Origin: JAKOQB01 sp036824465
GTDB lineage: Bacteria > Pseudomonadota > Gammaproteobacteria > Burkholderiales > Burkholderiaceae_F
DNA: 5,359 nt
Assembly (NCBI GenBank): GCA_036824465.1
Contig: DAITAC010000173.1
Span: 1-5,359 of the forward strand
Reading direction: 5' to 3'
In this document: in pieces, positions 1 to 5,311 of the stretch
Layout of the letters: each line of letters opens with the position of its first letter
Position numbering within the stretch: position 1 is the stretch's first letter
Program-made: the position numbers and the translations under genes
The notes under the pieces: generated by a model
Database searches by the model: none
Seen by the model: the letters and a program-made list of their open reading frames with translations, nothing else
What the model was told of the DNA's origin: nothing

Positions 1-1
1 A

Positions 2-67
2 ATCGGACAGCAGATCGCAAAGGCCGGCGACAGCATCGAGGAAGCGGCCAGGGGCGAGAAGAAGTAA
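2..67 (+). CDS. C-terminal end of an entericidin-like small lipoprotein (partial)
   Basis: Only the last 21 codons are present; the reading frame enters from the left edge and stops at TAA (65-67). The visible tail contains IGQQIAKAGDSIEEAAR followed by GEKK. This matches the typical end of entericidin A/B-type lipoproteins, where a lipobox cysteine is followed by a segment of the form GxGxDIxxxGxxIxxAA. Entericidins are very small membrane-anchored lipoproteins linked to stationary phase and envelope stress in enterobacteria; similar peptides are common in Burkholderiales. The signal peptide and lipobox cysteine lie outside the window, so the assignment rests on the tail alone. Another amphipathic or glycine-zipper stress peptide is possible. 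The next gene starts 90 bases downstream on the same strand, so the two could be co-transcribed. Confidence 0.6.
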   Translation: MGQQIAKAGDSIEEAARGEKK

Positions 68-144
68 TCGTTGCACCGAGACGTATCCGGCCGGGCACAA
101 TCGACGGTAATACGCCCGCCACCACTGCGTTTGTGGCCGACCGA

Positions 145-150
145 CAGGAG
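145..150 (+). promoter_or_regulatory. Ribosome binding site that supports a TTG start at 158
   Basis: CAGGAG at 145-150 is a good Shine-Dalgarno sequence, followed by a 7-base spacer and TTG at 158-160. There is no ATG in a suitable place. The earlier in-frame TTG at 71 has no comparable site and overlaps the end region of the preceding gene. This decides the start of the channel-like gene. Confidence 0.6.
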
Positions 151-157
151 ACTTGCC

Positions 158-502
158 TTGTACGAATCACGCAAGCAGCCGCCGCTGCCTCGCGTTCACT
201 TCTTCCGGCGTCTCGCGCTGCACGTCGCGGGCGCAATGGGCGTGCTGCTCGGTTCGCTTCTGATCGGAATGATCGGGTACGGTTGTTACGAAGATCTGGC
301 CTGGCGTGATGCATTCCTGAACAGCGCCATGCTGCTCGGCGGCATGGGGCCGGTGGATGCGCCGAGGACGGACGGAGGAAAGCTCTTTGCCGGTCTCTAT
401 GCGTTGTACGCCGGCCTGGTCTTCATCGTGGTGGCCGGTCTCGTCTTCGTACCCGTGTTGCATCGTCTGTTGCACAAGTTTCATTGGGACGAGGACGAGT
501 AG
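158..502 (+). CDS. Small two-helix membrane protein resembling a potassium-channel pore module, with an altered filter
   Basis: The protein has 114 residues when started at TTG 158, chosen for the CAGGAG site just upstream; a longer 143-residue form from TTG 71 would add a proline/arginine-rich leader that looks non-coding. A basic N-terminus is followed by a first hydrophobic helix (about residues 19-41), an aromatic/acidic linker, a short pore-helix-like stretch (WRDAFLNSAMLL, about 49-60), then GGMGP at 61-65. A second helix (about 75-100) follows, then a basic/acidic tail. This is the topology of two-transmembrane ion channels (TM, pore loop, TM). The downstream segment GKLFAGLYALYAGLVF is very like the second helix of bacterial potassium channels. 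The usual TVGYGD filter is replaced by LGGMGP, so potassium selectivity cannot be assumed and channel activity is inference. It would sit in the cytoplasmic membrane. I recall similar uncharacterised proteins with a GMGP motif in proteobacteria, but that was not verified here. It may share a transcript with the entericidin-like gene. Confidence 0.75.
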   Translation: MYESRKQPPLPRVHFFRRLALHVAGAMGVLLGSLLIGMIGYGCYEDLAWRDAFLNSAMLLGGMGPVDAPRTDGGKLFAGLYALYAGLVFIVVAGLVFVPVLHRLLHKFHWDEDE

Positions 503-530
503 GCACTTCAAAGAGTATCGGAAAGCAGTC

Positions 531-548
531 TCTGCGTATGAGCGCAGA
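531..548 (+). terminator. Short hairpin between convergent genes (possible terminator)
   Basis: TCTGCG (531-536) and CGCAGA (543-548) form a perfect 6-bp stem with a 6-base loop (TATGAG). It lies 28 bases after the stop of the channel-like gene and just before the end of the convergent zinc-ribbon gene. No T-tract follows on either strand, so a terminator role is only suggested by position. Confidence 0.25.
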
Positions 549-570
549 ACTGCCCGTCGAGCGGCGCCGA

Positions 571-786
571 TTAATGCAGCGGCCGAATCGGCGGAGGAAA
601 GTGCCTCGCGGGGAGGGTGCCTTCCCAACCGCAGCGCGCTGACCGGCAACGATAGCGGTGTCGAAACTGGATCAGGCTGATCAGTCGATCGACAAACCGG
701 CGCCGCACGCGCTCGAGATCCAAATACGAGTCCGAGCTACCGCAACGCGGGCATTCGATTGCGAGGGATTTTGCCAACGGTTCCAT
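571..786 (-). CDS. Small zinc-ribbon protein
   Basis: This 71-residue basic protein has two cysteine pairs arranged as a zinc ribbon: CPRC (C12, C15) and CRSARC (C47, C52). They are separated by about 30 residues containing a basic/hydrophobic stretch (RVRRRFVDRLISLIQFRHRYR). The second knuckle is followed by GWEG, a pattern I associate with small uncharacterised Burkholderiales proteins. The metal site is structural by analogy; the cellular role is unknown, with nucleic-acid or protein binding both possible. The start is uncertain. ATG at 786 has a GGTGG site at 792-796 with a 5-base spacer, so it is preferred. An upstream in-frame TTG at 876 with a GAGG-like site would give 101 residues, and a GTG at 795 is a third option. 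The gene stands alone and converges on the channel-like gene. Confidence 0.65.
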   Translation of the reverse strand: MEPLAKSLAIECPRCGSSDSYLDLERVRRRFVDRLISLIQFRHRYRCRSARCGWEGTLPARHFPPPIRPLH

Positions 787-1148
787 CCGGTCCACCAGTG
801 AATTGCTTTGAATTATTCCCGTTCTCCTCGGGACGATCTGTTCGCTGACGTACAGATGGCAGACCTTCTTCGGCAACGTCGAACCTCAACCAGACGCGTC
901 AGCTATGGGCGCCGTGCAAGTTCCCAACGGAATTTCGGTCGTCTTGCCGGCAGCCGAACGCAAACGCCTGTAGGCGCAAATGGTGTGCTCGCAGCTCAAA
1001 CTCCACTTTGAACCTGTCCACTTGACGGGGAAGCTTGCGGACCCTCCAAGGTTGCTCAAGACGGGCTTCGACTGCCTTCAGTCCTGAGCCCGCAGAAGGG
1101 TCAGCCCCAACGGATCGCTCATGACTCCGCAACACGTCGCCTGTTGGA
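787..1148. other. Gene-poor gap between the zinc-ribbon gene and the oxidoreductase gene
   Basis: This stretch presumably holds the promoter of the minus-strand zinc-ribbon gene and the 3' end region of the oxidoreductase transcript. Minus-strand bases 787-876 could be coding if the zinc-ribbon gene uses its upstream TTG. Open frames here (for example minus 899-1162) start with TTG, show no third-position GC bias and resemble nothing I know. A 4-bp stem (CGCC/GGCG, 965-976) and a 5-bp stem (CAACA/TGTTG, 1130-1146, just past the oxidoreductase stop) are too weak to call as terminators. No convincing sigma-70 promoter was seen. Confidence 0.5.
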
Positions 1149-2687
1149 TCACTCCTTATCAATCTCCGCCAGATCGTTGTTGGATGGCCCTTGAATCACT
1201 CTTCCTGTCGCATCGAAACGCGAGCCGTGGCAGGGACAGTCCCACGTGTTTTCCAGCGTGTTCCAGTTGACGATGCCGCCCAGATGCGGGCAGACGGCAG
1301 AGCGCTCATGGATCTCGCCTTTGGGATCTCGATATAACGCTACTTTGCGCAAACCTCGGGCAAGAACTGCGCCAGCGCCTGGCTTGATTTCTTCCGCCGA
1401 CTTTGCGTCGCCGGCAAATACGAGATCCGTGTACTGCATGGCCACGTTCAAGTTCTCTCTGACAAATTTCGGCAAGGCGCGAAGCGTGATGCGCGATGGC
1501 TCGTAGATGGATTCCCAGGCGTTCTTGCGTTTCAAGATCAGATCGGTCAAAAGAATCCCGGCAATCGTTCCATGCGTCATTCCGTTGCCTGAATCGCCGG
1601 TTGCGATGTAGACGTTTTTCGCATCCGTAGGATTTCTTCCGATGAACGCGAGACCGTCCACCGGTTCCATCACTTCGCCCGACCAGCGATATGCAATACC
1701 CTCAATCATCGGGAAACGTCGGCGGGTCCATCGTTCCAGAGCGGCGAAGCGCTTGTTGCCGTCGTCCTGTTGACCCGTCTTGTGATCTTCGCCACCGACA
1801 ATCAGCAGGTCATATGCCGCCGCTCCTTTACCGACAGTTTCAATTCGTAGGTAGTGATACGGGTCCGGCGTGTCCCAATAGAGCGCACGCGTCACTGAAC
1901 CCTTCGGCACGCGGGCGCCTATCACGTATGTCTGATAGGAGGCCTGTTTGGTGTGGATGACGATCAAGTCATTGACAGGCGTATTGGTGGCTACGACAAC
2001 CGAATCTGCAGTAACGACGCCGCCACCTCTGGTTTCAATTCGGGCCTTCTTGCCGCCTTGAATTGAGGTGGCGTGAGTTTGTGTATAGATTCGCCCACCT
2101 TTCGCTTTGATGGCCTCCGCGAGCCCGGCCAGATATTTGAGCGGATGAAACTGAGCCTGGCGGGGAAAACGCAAGGCAGGGCCGGTGTCGTACGAATCCC
2201 ATGGTGCGCGCTCGACCTTTTCGATATCGGTCAAACCCGCCCGGTGAACAGCGGCCAATTCGTCGTCCAGTACCTTCGAGGATTTGCGAGGAGGTACAAA
2301 CAAGAAACCATCAAGCCTTTCGAACTCACACTTGATCGCTTCCCGTTTGACGATCGCCTCGACTGTGTTGATGGCCGCGCTGTGGCTCTCAGCGGCCAGA
2401 CGCGCCCCTTCTTTGCCGTGCAGGCGTTCCAGCTCGAAGTAACGATCATCGAGGGCGTTCACCAAATGCGCCGTCGTCCGTGCCGTCATCCCGCCACCGA
2501 TTGGCCCATCATCGAGCACGACGACCGACTTGCCTTCGCGTGCGAGCATGTAAGCGGTGGACATGCCGGCAATTCCGGCGCCGACAATGCACACATCCGC
2601 GCTGACTTTCGCCGCCAGCGTCGATTCGAGCGGCAGCTCGGTCGTGTCCATCCATACGGATTGACTCTGTTCAGAACTCTTCTTCAT
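1149..2687 (-). CDS. FAD-dependent oxidoreductase with a C-terminal Rieske [2Fe-2S] domain
   Basis: This complete 512-residue protein has two parts. Residues about 30-385 form a DadA/glycine-oxidase-type FAD oxidoreductase: the dinucleotide-binding motif GAGIAG is at 36-41, with the acidic end of the second strand at D59-D60. The subfamily-like segment ARTTAHL is at 69-75, and the C-terminal FAD motif ATGDSGNGMTHG at 362-373. Residues about 425-505 form a Rieske ferredoxin domain with ligand boxes CPHLG (C466, H468) and CPCHGS (C484, H487). Length and architecture match the FAD-Rieske family that includes Bacillus YhfW. The substrate is unknown; an amine or amino-acid-like substrate is suggested by the FAD fold, with electrons leaving through the iron-sulfur cluster. 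There is no signal peptide, so it is probably cytosolic. The first Rieske box ends in GG where many Rieske proteins have GC, so the usual disulfide partner of C486 is absent. The ATG start is supported by AGGAG 10 bases upstream. No partner gene is adjacent. Confidence 0.93.
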   Translation of the reverse strand: MKKSSEQSQSVWMDTTELPLESTLAAKVSADVCIVGAGIAGMSTAYMLAREGKSVVVLDDGPIGGGMTARTTAHLVNALDDRYFELERLHGKEGARLAAESHSAAINTVEAIVKREAIKCEFERLDGFLFVPPRKSSKVLDDELAAVHRAGLTDIEKVERAPWDSYDTGPALRFPRQAQFHPLKYLAGLAEAIKAKGGRIYTQTHATSIQGGKKARIETRGGGVVTADSVVVATNTPVNDLIVIHTKQASYQTYVIGARVPKGSVTRALYWDTPDPYHYLRIETVGKGAAAYDLLIVGGEDHKTGQQDDGNKRFAALERWTRRRFPMIEGIAYRWSGEVMEPVDGLAFIGRNPTDAKNVYIATGDSGNGMTHGTIAGILLTDLILKRKNAWESIYEPSRITLRALPKFVRENLNVAMQYTDLVFAGDAKSAEEIKPGAGAVLARGLRKVALYRDPKGEIHERSAVCPHLGGIVNWNTLENTWDCPCHGSRFDATGRVIQGPSNNDLAEIDKE

Positions 2688-2740
2688 TTGGGACGCTCTC
2701 CTGCTCGTTTGTTGGATGCATTACTGTGCCCTTGTGATTA

Positions 2741-2763
2741 GCTCCCAGACTTCTTAAGGGAGC
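2741..2763. promoter_or_regulatory. Inverted repeat upstream of the oxidoreductase gene
   Basis: GCTCCC (2741-2746) and GGGAGC (2758-2763) are perfect inverted arms of 6 bp around an 11-base spacer. They lie 54-76 bases upstream of the oxidoreductase start. The position suits either an operator or a leader hairpin in that transcript. No regulator gene is in the window, so the function is a guess. Confidence 0.3.
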
Positions 2764-2905
2764 GTCCGGTCCTGAAGTCGACGCAGTAGTGTTCTTTTTC
2801 GTTCGGCAATCGATCGTGAAGCGCAATGCTCCTGCGCGAAGTCACCTTTGTCTCTCAAATAAAGTCAGATGATTTACATGGAATCAGATTTGCTGGCAAA
2901 AGGCT

Positions 2906-2919
2906 GTGCGATATCGCAC
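2906..2919. promoter_or_regulatory. Perfect 14-base palindrome, candidate operator
   Basis: GTGCGATATCGCAC is fully self-complementary with no spacer. It lies about 220 bases upstream of the oxidoreductase start and 265 bases upstream of the cupin start, near the middle of the divergent region. Palindromes of this size are typical binding sites for dimeric regulators; the GCGATATCGC core recalls sites of IclR- or CRP-like regulators only loosely. No matching regulator is present here, so assignment is not possible. Confidence 0.35.
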
Positions 2920-3116
2920 GTAACGGAATCGATGTCGGAGACGCGGCGATTCGGTGCCTGCGACTCGACGAGAAAGTTTTCGCATTGCTTCATTCAACCC
3001 GCGTGTTTCTTGGCGGGCGCTCGCCGGGGCATCGCTGACCGTCCTGCTCGCCATCTGGCATGTCGAGGAGTTCCACAGGCAAACACCGGCGGACCCTGCC
3101 AATGACCTGGTCGGGG

Positions 3117-3145
3117 TTGATCTCGAAGCCTTTTCTGAATGGCAT
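3117..3145 (+). promoter_or_regulatory. Weak sigma-70-like promoter for the cupin gene
   Basis: TTGATC (3117-3122) is separated by 17 bases from TGGCAT (3140-3145), about 39 bases before the cupin start codon. Position and spacing are good, but the -10 element matches the consensus poorly. Treat as a candidate only. Confidence 0.2.
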
Positions 3146-3184
3146 TGAACGCCCGTGGGATAAGGTCACGAAAGAGGAGTCGTC

Positions 3185-3577
3185 ATGAAAGGGTTTGTGC
3201 AAGACATCGAGGGTCTCGCCGTCGACAACGACGAGTTCCGCCGGGTGCTTTACACGGCAAAGAACTGCCAGCTCGTCGTCATGACGCTAAAGCCCAAGGA
3301 AGAGATCGGGGCGGAAGTCCACAAGCTCGATCAGTTTTTTCGCGTGGAGGAGGGGACCGGTGAAGCGGTTCTGGATGGCGTTCGGACGGCGATTCGAGCG
3401 GGCTTCGCAGTACTCGTTCCGGCTGGGACGAATCACAACATCATCAATACCGGCCGTGGTTCGCTGAAGCTCTACACGCTCTATGCACCGCCGAATCATC
3501 GGGACGGCGTCGTCCATCATTCCCGCGACGATGCGCAGGTCGACAACGAACACTTCGATGGAAAGACGACGGAGTAA
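3185..3577 (+). CDS. Cupin-domain protein
   Basis: This 130-residue single-domain cupin is close to the usual length for the small mannose-6-phosphate-isomerase-like cupins. The second cupin motif is intact: G73, P79, G81, H84 and N88 in GFAVLVPAGTNHNIINT. The first motif is GAEVHKLDQFFRVEEGTG (42-59), with H46 kept. The second histidine of the classic HxH is absent and Q50 and E55 follow, as in the HxxxQFFRxEEG type. H46, Q50 or E55, and H84 could still hold a metal. The C-terminal part has the LYAPPNHRDGVVHHS segment typical of this small cupin group. The catalytic role is unknown; sugar isomerase activity should not be assumed from the family label. The start is supported by GAGGAG 5 bases before ATG. 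It is transcribed away from the oxidoreductase and converges on the csbD-like gene. Confidence 0.88.
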   Translation: MKGFVQDIEGLAVDNDEFRRVLYTAKNCQLVVMTLKPKEEIGAEVHKLDQFFRVEEGTGEAVLDGVRTAIRAGFAVLVPAGTNHNIINTGRGSLKLYTLYAPPNHRDGVVHHSRDDAQVDNEHFDGKTTE

Positions 3578-3711
3578 AGAGTCGACTGGGCGGAGGGCGC
3601 GGGCTGATGGCCAATGCCCGGTCGGCACGAAGGGAAACCCCCGCCAGTTTTGGCACTCCGTCAAGGCAGGGAGATCAACCGTTCCTGGTCACTACCATCG
3701 CGTTGCAGGAA

Positions 3712-3739
3712 TCCATGCGCCCGTTACAGGGCGCATGGA
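3712..3739. terminator. Strong hairpin between convergent cupin and csbD genes, possible bidirectional terminator
   Basis: TCCATGCGCCC (3712-3722) and GGGCGCATGGA (3729-3739) form a perfect 11-bp GC-rich stem with a 6-base loop (GTTACA). It lies 135 bases after the cupin stop and 67 bases after the csbD stop on the other strand, where a shared terminator would be expected. No T-tract follows on either side, so it would be an atypical intrinsic terminator; an mRNA-end stabiliser or a repeat element is also possible. Confidence 0.45.
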
Positions 3740-3761
3740 CGATATGCAGCAAGCGCTGTTT

Positions 3762-3800
3762 GCCCGTCAAGGGACACGCCTGTCGCGGGAAATGACGGGC
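3762..3800. repeat. Inverted repeat just downstream of csbD
   Basis: GCCCGTCA (3762-3769) and TGACGGGC (3793-3800) are perfect 8-bp inverted arms around 23 bases. The spacer contains a smaller GACA/TGTC pair (3773-3784). The outer arm begins only 5 bases past the csbD stop codon, so it may form the 3' end structure of the csbD transcript. There is no T-tract. Confidence 0.35.
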
Positions 3801-3805
3801 TGAAG

Positions 3806-3997
3806 TCAGGCGCCCTTCGCCGCGTCTTTCACGTCTTTCTTGACGTCGCCAAACTTGGCTTGAGCTTCGCCGAGAGTTTTTTGAATCTTGCCTTTTTGTT
3901 CCAAGGTCTCGTTGCCCACAATCTTGCCGGCGACTTCCTTGATCTTGCCTTTCGCTTCTTTGACTCGGCCTTTGATTTGGTCTTTGTTCATGCTCAT
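3806..3997 (-). CDS. CsbD-family stress-response protein
   Basis: This 63-residue, lysine-rich, strongly helical protein has the hallmark CsbD pattern: MNKDQIKGRVKEAKGKIKEV followed by AGKIVGNETLEQKGKIQKTLG (about residues 3-43). Length is normal for the family. CsbD proteins are small, soluble, abundant stress proteins (a SigB-controlled gene in Bacillus; yjbJ in E. coli); the molecular function is unknown. The start is supported by AGGAG 6 bases before ATG. A second ATG two codons in is possible but less well spaced. The gene is monocistronic, with a long 5' region of about 520 bases before the next gene. I did not find a clear promoter in that stretch. Confidence 0.95.
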   Translation of the reverse strand: MSMNKDQIKGRVKEAKGKIKEVAGKIVGNETLEQKGKIQKTLGEAQAKFGDVKKDVKDAAKGA

Positions 3998-4171
3998 GAC
4001 TTGCTCCTGATAACGTACGCCGGAAAGCGGCCGGCACGCCGTAATGGAAGAGAGGGAACGCTGCCGTGTGACTGCATCGGTTTGCTCTCATTGGGACGCC
4101 GTCGACACGTCGATTCGCAAACCCATTACGTCAATGCGTGTGCGCAGCGCTGCGTTCCGAGACGATGTATA

Positions 4172-4207
4172 ACCCGGCTCACCGGCTGGGTCTGTGCGCT
4201 GTCGCAC
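4172..4207. repeat. Two adjacent hairpins upstream of csbD
   Basis: ACCCGGC (4172-4178) pairs with GCTGGGT (4185-4191) with one G-U wobble in plus-strand RNA and a 6-base loop. GTGCG (4194-4198) pairs with CGCAC (4203-4207) around a 4-base loop. They are separated by two bases and follow the palindrome at 4143-4154. The first stem is better paired in plus-strand RNA, where no gene is annotated nearby. Confidence 0.3.
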
Positions 4208-4460
4208 GCTCGACCCTTCGAATCGCTCGGTTTGCCTAGCGCCATTTGCCATTCCGGAGATTGATTCCGGTCGCTGATCGCGGCGTCCGCATCGACGATG
4301 CGCGCGCTGCGGCAGGTACGGTTGTCGTGGAAGAACCTCCAGGCGAAGCGTCGAGCCGTCAGCAACGCGGTCGACGATTCAACGGGTCAGCGGCTCGAAA
4401 CAAGGCTGATTTGCGCGACCAGCGGTGGTGAATCCACGGACGCACGTGTCTGCATGCATC

Positions 4461-4474
4461 ATTGCAAATGCAAT
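4461..4474. promoter_or_regulatory. AT-rich inverted repeat, possible regulator site
   Basis: ATTGCA (4461-4466) and TGCAAT (4469-4474) are perfect inverted arms with a 2-base centre, preceded by the palindrome TGCATGCA (4451-4458). It lies 45 bases beyond the stop of the transporter gene, not upstream of it, so an operator role for that gene is unlikely. The function is unknown. Confidence 0.25.
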
Positions 4475-4518
4475 CGACGTGGATGTTGCCTGCCGTGCCT
4501 TTGTTTGCGCCTGCCTTG

Positions 4519-5214
4519 TCATACCGCTGTTCCGAACAGGGCCCCGACGCCTGCCGTCAACCCCATGGCAAGCGCGCCCCAGAACGTGACGCGCATTGCG
4601 CCCATCTTCACACTTGCGCCGCCTACGCGCGCAGCCAATCCGCCCAGGATCGCGAGGAACACAAGCGAGGTTCCCGAGACGACGGGAATCAGACTCGACT
4701 CGGAGACCATCACGACAGCCAACAGCGGCATGGCTGCGCCGACGGCGAAGCTGGCTGCTGATGTGAACGCAGCCTGGATCGGCCGCGCGCTGAGCGTCTC
4801 TGAGATGCCGAGTTCATCGCGGGCATGCGCGCCCAGCGCGTCATGGGACATCAGTTGCTCGGCGACCTGTTTTGCGAGCGCAGGTTCGACGCCGCGGCCG
4901 ACATAGATCGCGGTCAGTTCCCGGCGCTCGCCGTGGACGTCGGCTTCGAGTTCCGTGCGTTCCAGGTCGAGCGCAGCCTCCTCGGAGTCCGCCTGCGAGC
5001 GGACCGACACATACTCACCCGCAGCCATCGACATGGCTCCCGCGACCAGGCCCGCAATCCCGGCGACCATCACGCTGCTGTGGGTCGCATGGGCGGCTGC
5101 GACTCCAAGAACGAGGCTCGCGGTCGAAACGATGCCGTCGTTGGCGCCCAGTACCGCCGCGCGCAGCCAGCCGATGCGGTCCGTGCGATGCCTTTCGCTG
5201 TGGCGCGCTGGCAT
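4519..5214 (-). CDS. VIT1/CCC1-family Fe2+/Mn2+ transporter
   Basis: This complete 231-residue membrane protein has five predicted helices: about residues 17-41, 47-70, 146-172, 177-199 and 206-230. Family hallmarks are GWLRAAVLGANDGIVSTASL in the first helix (D26) and the AGAMSMAAGEYVSVRSQ segment in the second (M61, M63, E67). A charged, helical cytoplasmic insertion at about 71-145 is rich in glutamates (E78, E79, E85, E88, E90, E96, E99), matching the metal-binding domain of VIT1-type proteins. In eukaryotes VIT1/CCC1 moves Fe2+ or Mn2+ into vacuoles; bacterial members are thought to export excess Fe2+ or Mn2+ across the cytoplasmic membrane, probably with protons. The metal here is not decided by the sequence. 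The ATG start has only a weak GAAGAG site 10 bases upstream, but the N-terminus fits the family. Neighbours give no operon. Confidence 0.93.
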   Translation of the reverse strand: MPARHSERHRTDRIGWLRAAVLGANDGIVSTASLVLGVAAAHATHSSVMVAGIAGLVAGAMSMAAGEYVSVRSQADSEEAALDLERTELEADVHGERRELTAIYVGRGVEPALAKQVAEQLMSHDALGAHARDELGISETLSARPIQAAFTSAASFAVGAAMPLLAVVMVSESSLIPVVSGTSLVFLAILGGLAARVGGASVKMGAMRVTFWGALAMGLTAGVGALFGTAV

Positions 5215-5226
5215 TCTCGGGCGTCT

Positions 5227-5255
5227 CTTCGATGCGGGAACCGGTCGACTGTCAA
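5227..5255 (-). promoter_or_regulatory. TTGACA -35 element near the transporter start
   Basis: On the minus strand a consensus TTGACA (5250-5255) is followed after 17 bases by TCGAAG (5227-5232), a poor -10. The -10 would end 12 bases before the ATG, which would leave almost no leader. Either the transcript is nearly leaderless or this is a chance match. Confidence 0.2.
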
Positions 5256-5311
5256 ACGGCTAACGTCAGGTCAGTGCAGAGCGGGCGGGGTGGTCTTCAG
5301 CGGCCTGTGCA

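Larger units (their letters stand above)
2688..3184. other. Divergent intergenic region between the oxidoreductase and cupin genes
   Basis: This 497-base stretch must contain the 5' regions of two divergent genes. It holds an inverted repeat at 2741-2763, a relatively AT-rich patch around 2850-2890, and a perfect 14-base palindrome at 2906-2919. Several overlapping open frames occur. One starts at ATG 2826 and runs to 3038 (70 codons, including FVSQIKSDDLHGIRFAGKR); another starts at GTG 2954 and ends at 3148 with a hydrophobic stretch. Their third positions are not GC-biased, they overlap each other in different frames, and I recognise none of them. I treat them as non-coding or as possible decayed remnants. 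Confidence 0.5.
3998..4518. other. Long intergenic stretch rich in small inverted repeats
   Basis: No credible gene was found in these 521 bases. They lie between the csbD start and the end of the transporter gene, so they hold the csbD 5' region. Structures seen are GCCGG/CCGGC (4019-4035), a perfect 12-base palindrome CGCAGCGCTGCG (4143-4154), two adjacent hairpins (4172-4191 and 4194-4207), CCGGA/TCCGG (4254-4270) and ATTGCA-AA-TGCAAT (4461-4474). Open frames here on both strands are unlike known proteins and have TTG or poorly supported starts. A small RNA is possible but nothing proves it. Confidence 0.5.

Noticed and set aside
71..157. Longer N-terminus for the channel-like protein from TTG 71
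   Set aside because: The extra 29 residues are proline/arginine-rich with no resemblance to a channel N-terminus, the TTG has no ribosome site, and a good CAGGAG precedes TTG 158.
899..1162. Minus-strand open frame of 87 codons after the oxidoreductase
   Set aside because: TTG start overlapping the preceding gene, no codon-position bias, and no recognisable motif.
2073..2741. Plus-strand open frame of 222 codons
   Set aside because: It is almost entirely antisense to the well-supported FAD-Rieske gene, whose motifs fix the coding strand.
4019..4035. GCCGG/CCGGC hairpin near the csbD ribosome site
   Set aside because: Only 5 bp and not overlapping the ribosome site; common by chance in GC-rich DNA, so not listed as a regulatory element.
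3675..4091. Minus-strand open frame of 138 codons over csbD in another frame
   Set aside because: The csbD frame has an exact family match and a ribosome site; this frame is arginine/serine-rich shadow sequence.
3614..4264. Plus-strand open frame of 216 codons
   Set aside because: It runs antisense through the clear csbD gene and across the hairpins; the product is low in recognisable features.
4126..4365. Minus-strand open frame of 79 codons upstream of csbD
   Set aside because: TTG start, no family resemblance, and it overlaps the cluster of inverted repeats.
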